This document shows positions 1 through 5,242 of a stretch of DNA of 10,697 bases, in pieces (the stretch's first letter is position 1; each line of letters opens with the position of its first letter). Source of the DNA: Clostridia bacterium (GTDB taxonomy: Bacteria; Bacillota_A; Clostridia; Oscillospirales; QAKW01); the NCBI GenBank assembly GCA_017396865.1, contig JAFQKO010000013.1, forward strand, positions 1 to 10,697, written 5' to 3'. The notes under the pieces were generated by a model. It saw only the letters and a list, made by a program, of their open reading frames with translations, searched no databases and had not been told where the DNA came from. The position numbers and the translations under genes were made by a program.

Positions 1-216
1 CACCCCTATATCGAAAAATACAACAGCGGACGCGGCATCATCTGCGTCGGCCAAGGCCCTTGGGAGCTGCCCGAAACCAGCGTGCGGCTCAAGGAGCTGT
101 TTGAGCAGAAGGGCATCAATATCTGGGTCGATCTCTGGGGCCACGACGTCAACCACGATTGGCCCTGGTGGCATAAGCAGGTTGAATACTTTGTACCGAT
201 CATGTTAGGAGAATGA
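1..216 (+). CDS. C-terminal end of a putative alpha/beta-hydrolase-fold esterase (5' end outside window)
   Basis: Frame 1 is open from the first base to a TGA at 214-216, giving 71 residues of a C-terminus. The segment IICVGQGPWE, then LKELFEQKGINIWVDLWG, then HDVNHDWPWWHKQVEYFVPIML resembles the end of the putative esterase (FrmB/EstA-like) family. In that family a strand is followed by the catalytic histidine in a GHDW.WW.. context and by a final amphipathic helix; the HDWPWW here would carry the catalytic histidine. The nucleophile serine and acid lie outside the window and cannot be checked. The stop is 4 bases before the next start, and the ATP-grasp gene's ribosome binding site (AGGAGA, 207-212) sits in the last codons, so the two are co-transcribed and probably translationally coupled. 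Family assignment is from memory of the motif pattern and fairly likely; the substrate is unknown. Confidence 0.7.
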   Translation, partial: HPYIEKYNSGRGIICVGQGPWELPETSVRLKELFEQKGINIWVDLWGHDVNHDWPWWHKQVEYFVPIMLGE

Positions 217-220
217 GAGT

Positions 221-1414
221 ATGAAAAATATTGTATTTATTTCCCCCAATTTCCCTACCAACTATTGGATGTTCTGCCGCGAGCTGAAGAATAACGGCAT
301 GAACGTGTTGGGCGTCGGCGATCAGCCCTATGAGGAGCTGCGCCCCGAGCTGAAGGAGAGCCTCACCGAGTATTTCAAGGTGGATAGCCTGGAATATTAT
401 GAGTCGGTTTACCGCGCGGTCGCTTATTTTGCGTTCCGCTACGGCAAGATCGATTGGCTGGAGTCCAATAATGAATACTGGCTGGAGCAGGATGCCCGCC
501 TCCGCACCGATTTCAATATCGAAAGCGGCTTCAAGACCCCCGATATGGAGCGGATCAAGCATAAGTCCAAGATGAAGGCCTATTATGAAAAGGCAGGGAT
601 CCCCGTTGCCCGCTATCATATGGTAGACGATCTGGAAGGCTGCCGTAAGTTTTTGAAGAAGGTGGGCTATCCCGTGGTCGTTAAGCCCGATAACGGTGTC
701 GGTGCGGCGGCTACCTATAAGCTGAAGAATGACGAGGAGCTTGTCGCCTTTATCGAAAGCTACCCAAAGGACGTTCCCTATATTATGGAGGAGTTTATCT
801 TTGCCGAGGTCAATTCCTACGATGCCATCATCGACCAAAACGGCAAGCCCATCTTTGAGACCGGCAACGTGACCCCCGATTCCATCATGGATATCGTCAA
901 TAATCAGGATAACAGCTGCTATTATATCCTGAAGAGTCTGCCCGCCGATACCCGCAAGGCAGGTCGCGCCGCCGTTAAGAGCTTCGGCGTTAAGAGCCGC
1001 TTCGTTCATTTTGAGTTCTTCCGCTTAACGCAGGATCAGGCGATCGGCAAGAAGGGCGACGTGGTGGCGCTGGAGGTCAATATGCGCCCCTGCGGCGGCT
1101 TTACGCCCGATATGATCAATTTCGCCCATTCCACCAACGTCTATAAGATCTGGGCGGATATGATTGCCTTCGGCGAATCGAGAATGCCTGTCGGAGAGCA
1201 CGCCTACTGCGCCTTTGCAGGCCGCCGCGACGGCAAGAATTTCATCCTCTCCCATGAGGAAATGATGGAAAAATACGCCGCCAATCTGCGGATGGCCGAG
1301 CGGATGCCCGATGCCCTCGCGGGCGCGATGGGCAATCAGATGTACGTGGCAACCTTCCCCACCAAGAAGGAAATGGATGCATTCTATGCGGATGCAACGA
1401 AAGAGAGGGAATAA
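221..1414 (+). CDS. ATP-grasp domain carboxylate-amine (or thiol) ligase
   Basis: This 397-residue soluble protein has ATP-grasp organisation. An N-terminal Rossmann-like pre-ATP-grasp segment (MKNIVFISPNFP) is followed by the ATP-binding lysine strand PVVVKPDNGVGAA (K155), the hinge YIMEEFIF at about 187-194, a HFEFF strand at about 262-266, and the metal/phosphate-binding ALEVNMRPCGG (E285, N287, R289). Members of this superfamily activate a carboxylate as acyl phosphate and join it to an amine or thiol; the substrates here cannot be read from sequence. The start is supported by AGGAGA at 207-212, 8 bases upstream. The gene lies between an esterase and a jelly-roll protein, with 4-base and 3-base gaps, so the three form one operon and may act on one small molecule or modified sugar/peptide. 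There is no signal peptide, so it should act in the cytoplasm. Fold assignment is firm and pathway unknown. Confidence 0.87.
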   Translation: MKNIVFISPNFPTNYWMFCRELKNNGMNVLGVGDQPYEELRPELKESLTEYFKVDSLEYYESVYRAVAYFAFRYGKIDWLESNNEYWLEQDARLRTDFNIESGFKTPDMERIKHKSKMKAYYEKAGIPVARYHMVDDLEGCRKFLKKVGYPVVVKPDNGVGAAATYKLKNDEELVAFIESYPKDVPYIMEEFIFAEVNSYDAIIDQNGKPIFETGNVTPDSIMDIVNNQDNSCYYILKSLPADTRKAGRAAVKSFGVKSRFVHFEFFRLTQDQAIGKKGDVVALEVNMRPCGGFTPDMINFAHSTNVYKIWADMIAFGESRMPVGEHAYCAFAGRRDGKNFILSHEEMMEKYAANLRMAERMPDALAGAMGNQMYVATFPTKKEMDAFYADATKERE

Positions 1415-1417
1415 CCG

Positions 1418-2041
1418 ATGCTTTACGTTGAATGTGACAGAGTGGAGCCGGGCGAGCTGCTGTTCCACGATGATTTTACCGACCCCGACCTGAAAAAGCG
1501 CTGGGAGGTGTCCGGCGGTGATTGGAGCTGCGGCAACGGTGTTTGCACCGGCGTCTACCGCGAAAACGGCGGTGGGCTGATCTATACCCTGCAGCAGTTC
1601 CCGGGTGATATCATGCTGGATTTCTACGGCACCATCCTCCCGCCCTGCAATAACGACCTCAACTTTTCCTTCCGTGCCCGCGGCTGGGATTATGAGAAGA
1701 ACGATGCCGATATCGGCTATATCGCAGGGCTTAACGGTTGGTGGATCAACCGTACCGGCATCGAGCGGTATCCCGATTGTAAGCTCCGCTCTCTTTGCGA
1801 AAGCTTTAAGGCGGAATCGGGCAGAGAGTATCATATCCAAACGGGCATCATCGGCTCCATCTGCTTTTTGGCGGTGGATGGGCAGATGATCCTGACGATG
1901 GGGGATCCCGATCCCATCACCGCTGAGGATTGCAACCGTGTGGGGCTGGGCACCTATTGCAGCCAGATCCAATTTCGCGATTTCAAGGTCTACCGCCCAA
2001 GGGTAACCCACGAGCAGATGGAATATACACCGAATTTTTAA
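1418..2041 (+). CDS. Concanavalin-like (jelly-roll) domain protein of unknown function
   Basis: The product is 207 residues, with no signal peptide or membrane segment. The pattern LFHDDFTDPDLKKRWEV near residue 15, then GDWSCGNGVCTG, a W-rich centre (GLNGWWINRTG), YHIQTGIIGSICFLAVDG and finally VGLGTYCSQIQFRDFKVYR is typical of concanavalin-A-like beta-sandwich proteins (LamG / DUF1080-like). In those, an opening D-F-x(n)-W is followed by a G-x-W-x(n)-dG-x-l-x-G turn and a closing ..v.f.d..v.r strand. Such domains bind or cleave glycans or glycosides; I cannot point to catalytic residues. The start is supported by GAGGG at about 1405-1409, with ATG 3 bases after the ATP-grasp stop, placing it third in the esterase/ATP-grasp operon, ahead of a strong terminator. 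Lack of a secretion signal argues for an intracellular sugar-derivative enzyme or binding protein. Fold is likely, function open. Confidence 0.68.
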   Translation: MLYVECDRVEPGELLFHDDFTDPDLKKRWEVSGGDWSCGNGVCTGVYRENGGGLIYTLQQFPGDIMLDFYGTILPPCNNDLNFSFRARGWDYEKNDADIGYIAGLNGWWINRTGIERYPDCKLRSLCESFKAESGREYHIQTGIIGSICFLAVDGQMILTMGDPDPITAEDCNRVGLGTYCSQIQFRDFKVYRPRVTHEQMEYTPNF

Positions 2042-2045
2042 AAAT

Positions 2046-2081
2046 AAACGCAGAGAAAAGGGTTTTTTCTCTGCGTTTTTT
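2046..2081 (+). terminator. Rho-independent terminator of the esterase/ATP-grasp/jelly-roll operon
   Basis: A perfect 14-bp stem (AAACGCAGAGAAAA at 2046-2059 paired with TTTTCTCTGCGTTT at 2065-2078) has a 5-base loop GGGTT and a T tract at 2076-2081. It lies 4 bases after the jelly-roll gene stop. Because A and T tracts flank the GC core it could in principle also work on the - strand, but no - strand gene ends here. Confidence 0.92.
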
Positions 2082-2100
2082 CGTATACTGCTATTGGGTG

Positions 2101-3411
2101 ATGAAAATGAAGGAGCTATGGAAAGAAACGGTGAGGATGCCGCATTTTCTGCCGCTTACGGAGGATCTTAAAACCGACGTGCTGATTATCGGCGGCGGGC
2201 TGGCGGGTCTGCTCACCGCATGGCGGCTGGAGCAGGCGGGGGTCAGCTATGCGCTGATCGAGAGCAATCGGATCTGCAGCGGGGCAACGGGCCGCACCAC
2301 CGCCAAGATCACCGCCCTGCAGGGCGCGATCTATCAGCGGCTGGTGCCCAAATACGGCAGCGACCGTGCCCGCGCCTATTATGAGGCCAATCAATGGGCG
2401 GTGCGGGAATATGAGCGGTTGTGCGGCGGGATGGATTGCGATTTCGAGCATCGGGATGCCTATCTTTATGCGCGGGAGGATCCCCGCCCGCTGCTGAAGG
2501 AGCTTACCGCATTGCAGCGGATGGGGCTTGCCTGCGATCTGCAAAAGGAGCTGCCACTCCCCTTTGCAACGGCGGGCGGCATTCGGCTGGAGCGGCAGGC
2601 GCAGTTCAATCCGCTGAAGTTTGCCGCGGCGATTGCCCGCGGCCTGAATATCTATGAGCATACCACCGCGCAGAGCTGCAGCGGCGATACGGTGCAGACC
2701 ATCGGCGGGCAGATCACCGCCAAAAGGATCGTGGTTGCTACCCATTTTCCCTTCCTGAATCGGCACGGCGCTTATTTTATGAAGCTCTATCAGCAGCGCT
2801 CCTACGTATTGGGGCTGGAGGGCGTTCCGCCGCTTGAGGGGATGTTTTTGGAGGAGGGCGGCCTATCGCTGCGCAGCTACGGCAACGTTTTGCTGTTGGG
2901 CGGCGGCAGCCACCGCACGGGAAAGCCCTCCGACGGCTGGGATTCACTGCTTTGGGCGGCGCGCGCCTATTTTCCGGGCGGTCGGGAGCAGTATCGCTGG
3001 GCCAATCAGGATTGCATCAGCCTCGACGGTATGCCCTATATCGGCCGCTATGCCAAGGGCAGGCGGGATCTTTACGTGGCAAGCGGCTTCAACAAGTGGG
3101 GGATGACCGGCTCGATGCTGGCTTCCCGTTTGCTGGCGGATCTGATCCTGGAGAAGGATGCGCCCTACCGCGCTCTTTTTGCTCCGCCGCGCGGAATTTT
3201 GCATGGGCAGCTCGCGGTCAATCTCTTTGAATCGACGGTGAATCTGCTGCGGCTCAAAAAGCCGCGCTGCTCCCATATGGGCTGCGCTCTGCAATGGAAT
3301 CCCCATGAGCAGAGCTGGGATTGCCCCTGCCATGGCTCCCGCTTCGATGCGCAGGGTGAGCTGTTAGAAAATCCCGCCATGGGTGATTTAAAAAAACGAA
3401 GTACTCAATAG
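2101..3411 (+). CDS. FAD-dependent oxidoreductase with C-terminal Rieske [2Fe-2S] domain; C-terminus ends inside the inserted element
   Basis: The product is 436 residues from ATG 2101. The N-terminal DAO-type FAD domain shows the dinucleotide-binding motif DVLIIGGGLAGLLTA (GGGLAG at 31-36), GATGRTTAKIT at about 61-71, and the C-terminal FAD contact DGMPYIGRY. The Rieske domain has CSHMGC (C390, H392) and CPCHG (C408, H411) as cluster ligands, with C395/C410 able to form the usual disulfide. Together these mark the family fusing glycine-oxidase-like and Rieske domains; its substrate is not established. Start choice is uncertain: ATG 2101, ATG 2107 (GGGTG 6 bases upstream) and GTG 2098 are in frame, and all give an intact FAD motif. 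The start is only 19 bases after the upstream terminator, so expression may depend on readthrough. The final codons (LKKRSTQ and TAG) are AT-rich and fall in the left inverted repeat of the R-M element, so the native C-terminus was probably replaced after NPAMGD(L). Confidence 0.9.
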   Translation: MKMKELWKETVRMPHFLPLTEDLKTDVLIIGGGLAGLLTAWRLEQAGVSYALIESNRICSGATGRTTAKITALQGAIYQRLVPKYGSDRARAYYEANQWAVREYERLCGGMDCDFEHRDAYLYAREDPRPLLKELTALQRMGLACDLQKELPLPFATAGGIRLERQAQFNPLKFAAAIARGLNIYEHTTAQSCSGDTVQTIGGQITAKRIVVATHFPFLNRHGAYFMKLYQQRSYVLGLEGVPPLEGMFLEEGGLSLRSYGNVLLLGGGSHRTGKPSDGWDSLLWAARAYFPGGREQYRWANQDCISLDGMPYIGRYAKGRRDLYVASGFNKWGMTGSMLASRLLADLILEKDAPYRALFAPPRGILHGQLAVNLFESTVNLLRLKKPRCSHMGCALQWNPHEQSWDCPCHGSRFDAQGELLENPAMGDLKKRSTQ

Positions 3412-3437
3412 CGCGAGATTCTTAGCGGAGTTTATCA
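3386..3437 (+). repeat. Left inverted repeat of the R-M cassette
   Basis: It begins ATTTAAAAAAACGAAGTACT (3386-3405) and continues to GCGGAGTTTATCA at 3437. It aligns to the reverse complement of 5193-5242: the outer part is identical except for 7 versus 6 A residues, and the inner part shares TTCTTA.CGGAG and ATCA. It supplies the last codons and the TAG stop of the oxidoreductase (3409-3411). Confidence 0.75.
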
Positions 3438-3473
3438 AAAGAGACCGTCAACGAACTTGTTGACGGTCTCTTT
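3438..3473 (-). terminator. Terminator of the R-M operon, probably bidirectional
   Basis: A perfect 15-bp stem (AAAGAGACCGTCAAC at 3438-3452 paired with GTTGACGGTCTCTTT at 3459-3473) has a 6-base loop. Read on the - strand it is followed by TTTTGATAAA, a reasonable U tract, and it lies downstream of the methyltransferase stop. Read on the + strand the tail is only TTTG, so it would end oxidoreductase transcripts less well. It directly adjoins the inner end of the left inverted repeat. Confidence 0.85.
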
Positions 3474-3490
3474 GTCATGTTACAGTGGGT

Positions 3491-3526
3491 TTGGGCTACT
3501 GCCCAAGTGTATTTGTGCATACAAAT
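3491..3526. other. Two further small hairpins between the terminator and the methyltransferase stop
   Basis: TTGGGC-TACT-GCCCAA (3491-3506) and ATTTGT-GCAT-ACAAAT (3511-3526) are each perfect 6-bp stems with 4-base loops, separated by 4 bases. With the terminator hairpin they make three stem-loops in a row downstream of the methyltransferase gene. They may be mRNA 3' structures or element-end structures; no ORF of note is seen here. Confidence 0.5.
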
Positions 3527-3550
3527 GCGATGCTGGTTCTTTAATAAGTA

Positions 3551-4375
3551 TCAAGTATCAGTTTTAATGAAATCAAACTCGTATTCATTCGGTAAACCAG
3601 ATAATCTCTCGACTGTTGACTCGCAATATTTTTCTTCCGTTTCTATACCTATACTGTTTCTATTTGTTTCAATAGCTGCAAGCATAGTTGTTCCGCTTCC
3701 GCAGAAAGGATCTAAAACCACATCGTCTACAAATGAAAACATCGTCACCAATCTTTTGGCTAACTCTAATGGAAACGGAGCGGGGTGTCCGCTTCTTGTG
3801 GAAGCCCCGGGCAATCTCCATATTTGAGAAAACCAATTTTGAAAATCCTCTTTAGGAATCATACTATTTTTTCGTTGCTCTTCGGTTGGGCTTCTATATC
3901 CTCCAGGTTTTCGCTGCATAAGTATATATTCAATATCGTTTTTAATTATTGCATTAGGTTCATATGGCTTTCCCAAAAACGAACTACTTGTATTGGCTTC
4001 AAATTTTGCATTTGAAATTTTATGCCACAAAATCGGATTTAAATTGTCAAATCCAATTTTTCTGCACTCAACGGCAATGTCCGAATGTAATGGCATAACA
4101 ACATGTTTTCCGTATTTTTTTCTTGATAAGCAAACATCACCAACCACACAGACGAGTCGACCACCAGGGGCTAATATCCGATAACATTCTTTCCAAACTT
4201 TGCTCAACTCATCTATAAAGCTTTGATAGTCATCAATTATTCCTAATTGATTAGCTCCATGTTCATATTCCTTTAAATTCCAATACGGTGGTGAAGTCAA
4301 TACCAAGTGTACGCTTTTATCAGGAATATAGCTTAAATCTCTGGAATCTCCGAGATATAGTTTGTGCCTTGTCAT
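3551..4375 (-). CDS. Beta-class DNA methyltransferase (SPPY type, likely N4-cytosine or N6-adenine) of a type II R-M system
   Basis: The product is 274 residues. Motif order is catalytic first: LTSPPYW (27-32, motif IV), then GGRLVCVVGD (about 71-80), HPAPFP (197-202) and last the AdoMet-binding FVDDVVLDPFCGSGTT (215-230, motif I). Motif IV before motif I defines the beta class of amino-methyltransferases. S-P-P-Y is most often N4-cytosine but also occurs in N6-adenine enzymes. It would protect host DNA from the partner endonuclease. The reading frame is open further upstream, but ATG 4375 is chosen because GGAGG (4382-4386) sits 6 bases before it and the residues upstream belong to the endonuclease coding region in another frame. 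It starts one base after the endonuclease stop, so translation is coupled. Base composition is clearly AT-rich compared with the GC-rich neighbours, a sign of transfer. All key motifs look intact. Confidence 0.93.
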   Translation of the reverse strand: MTRHKLYLGDSRDLSYIPDKSVHLVLTSPPYWNLKEYEHGANQLGIIDDYQSFIDELSKVWKECYRILAPGGRLVCVVGDVCLSRKKYGKHVVMPLHSDIAVECRKIGFDNLNPILWHKISNAKFEANTSSSFLGKPYEPNAIIKNDIEYILMQRKPGGYRSPTEEQRKNSMIPKEDFQNWFSQIWRLPGASTRSGHPAPFPLELAKRLVTMFSFVDDVVLDPFCGSGTTMLAAIETNRNSIGIETEEKYCESTVERLSGLPNEYEFDFIKTDT

Positions 4376-4376
4376 T

Positions 4377-5123
4377 TTATTCCTCCATTGTAGGTGCAAA
4401 TGAAATAATGTGACCAATCAAAGAAGAAACAAAAGCCTTAAAAGATAGGTTTTCATTCGGATAATTTATACTTATGTTGGATTTTTCCTTTAATCCAGTA
4501 GTTAAAAAACATGCGGAAGTGTATTGTCTTTCCAACAATAGTTTATTACAAAAAAGCTCGTATCGTTGTTTGTAAGAAGCGTTAACAAATTCATTCATAA
4601 CAGAAAAATGCGGAGAGCGCACTTTTACTGGCACAGTAGATTTGAGACAATCTTCTAATACCAAAAAGTATCCTAACCAAGGGGCTTTTTGAGTTCCAAA
4701 AACGCCCTCGCGATATGCAGTCCAAATATCTAATGCACTTCCCATTGCCTCTTCTGTTCTGTTGTTAAAATTGTTGCCGAACGAAGGTCCAACTTGGCTT
4801 TTAAACTCAATAGCTGCAATGAGAATGTTATCTCTTACAATCAATAAATCCCACTTTTTATTAGGTCGATAATATCCTGGCAATTCCACATCGGAAGTTG
4901 TATGAATATACTGCTCTTCAACTCCATTTAGAATTAAAATCTCTTTAATCAAATCCACAAAACCATCCAGCTGTTTTCCACCTGTAACAGCACCACGGTT
5001 CCCTTGATCGTGGTTATTTAAGGATGCTTGTTTTTTAATTTGGTTTGTTCGCGTGTTCCAAAAAAAGTTAGTTGCTTTGTATATCTTTTCTTCTAAATCT
5101 TTTGGGAGAATAATTGTATTCAT
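4377..5123 (-). CDS. Type II restriction endonuclease, XhoI/PaeR7I family (predicted CTCGAG specificity)
   Basis: The product is 248 residues, close to the roughly 246 of XhoI and PaeR7I. Recognisable family blocks are DQGNRGAVTGGKQLDGF (39-55), GYYRPNKKWDLLIV (83-96) and AAIEFKSQVGPSFGNN (103-118), continuing to NRTEEAMGSALD (121-132). The catalytic PD-(D/E)xK residues are readable as D92 with E106 and K108. The family cuts C^TCGAG; specificity here is inferred from similarity by eye, not shown. The frame stays open 5' to 5639 by chance, but ATG 5123 is chosen because AAGGAGA (5129-5135) lies 5 bases upstream, a good promoter precedes it, and the extension would be the antisense-free shadow of the permease gene. 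It is first in the operon, with the methyltransferase second and no controller protein gene. Last codons ATG GAG GAA TAA double as the next gene's Shine-Dalgarno. The gene is AT-rich relative to neighbours and appears intact. Confidence 0.92.
   Translation of the reverse strand: MNTIILPKDLEEKIYKATNFFWNTRTNQIKKQASLNNHDQGNRGAVTGGKQLDGFVDLIKEILILNGVEEQYIHTTSDVELPGYYRPNKKWDLLIVRDNILIAAIEFKSQVGPSFGNNFNNRTEEAMGSALDIWTAYREGVFGTQKAPWLGYFLVLEDCLKSTVPVKVRSPHFSVMNEFVNASYKQRYELFCNKLLLERQYTSACFLTTGLKEKSNISINYPNENLSFKAFVSSLIGHIISFAPTMEE
4381..4386 (-). promoter_or_regulatory. Methyltransferase ribosome binding site inside the endonuclease 3' end
   Basis: On the - strand GGAGGA precedes ATG 4375 by about 6 bases and is made of the last two sense codons of the endonuclease. 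Ribosomes finishing the endonuclease would reach the methyltransferase start directly, which couples the two products. It fixes the methyltransferase start at 4375 rather than further upstream. Confidence 0.85.
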
Positions 5124-5155
5124 AGAGTTCTCCTTTTCAAAATTATTACTGTAAT

Positions 5156-5184
5156 ATTGTAACATATGAGACGAAAAAACACAA
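5156..5184 (-). promoter_or_regulatory. Sigma-A-like promoter of the R-M operon
   Basis: On the - strand, -35 TTGTGT (5179-5184) and -10 TACAAT (5156-5161) are separated by exactly 17 bases, and a TG one base before the -10 gives an extended -10. The -10 ends about 32 bases before the endonuclease ATG. The promoter sits just inside the right inverted repeat, so the cassette carries its own expression signal. Confidence 0.78.
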
Positions 5185-5192
5185 GTGTATTC

Positions 5193-5242
5193 TGATGTTC
5201 TCCGATAAGAACACCACGCAATAAGTACTTCGTTTTTTAAAT
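5193..5242 (-). repeat. Right inverted repeat of the R-M cassette
   Basis: The reverse complement starts ATTTAAAAAACGAAGTACT (5242 down to 5224) and continues through TTCTTATCGGAG to ATCA at 5193, matching the left repeat at 3386-3437. It contains the TAA stop of the ABC permease (5237-5239). Confidence 0.75.
5196..5213. promoter_or_regulatory. Small palindrome next to the R-M promoter -35 box
   Basis: TGTTCT at 5196-5201 and AGAACA at 5208-5213 are inverted around CCGATA. It lies 11 bases upstream of the -35 box and inside the right inverted repeat. It could be an operator or a feature of the element end; the left repeat does not conserve the palindrome, which weakens a role in transposition. 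No regulator gene is present in the cassette. Confidence 0.3.

Larger units (their letters stand above)
3386..5242. mobile_element. Putative transposase-less restriction-modification cassette bounded by inverted repeats
   Basis: About 1.86 kb of AT-rich DNA between GC-rich host genes holds only an endonuclease gene, a methyltransferase gene, their promoter and terminator. Its two edges carry an imperfect inverted repeat (3386-3437 and 5193-5242). The outer 19-20 bases match except for one A in an A run, and the inner 31 columns match at 21. The stop codons of both flanking convergent genes lie in these repeats. There is no transposase or integrase. An 8-base direct repeat GGGTGATT (3381-3388 and 5251-5258) sits at or near both edges and might be part of a target duplication, but on the right it is 8 bases away from the repeat, so this is weak. 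R-M units moving as cassettes with flanking repeats is an established idea; that this is one is my inference. Confidence 0.6.

Noticed and set aside
200..1009. 269-codon open frame on the - strand
   Set aside because: It lies antisense to the ATP-grasp gene, which has clear family motifs; the product is a low-information shadow.
1025..2011. 328-codon open frame on the - strand
   Set aside because: It is antisense to the ATP-grasp and jelly-roll genes, with no ribosome binding site and no motif.
1930..2100. N-terminal extension of the oxidoreductase reading frame
   Set aside because: It overlaps the jelly-roll gene and passes through the terminator; family similarity begins only near ATG 2101/2107.
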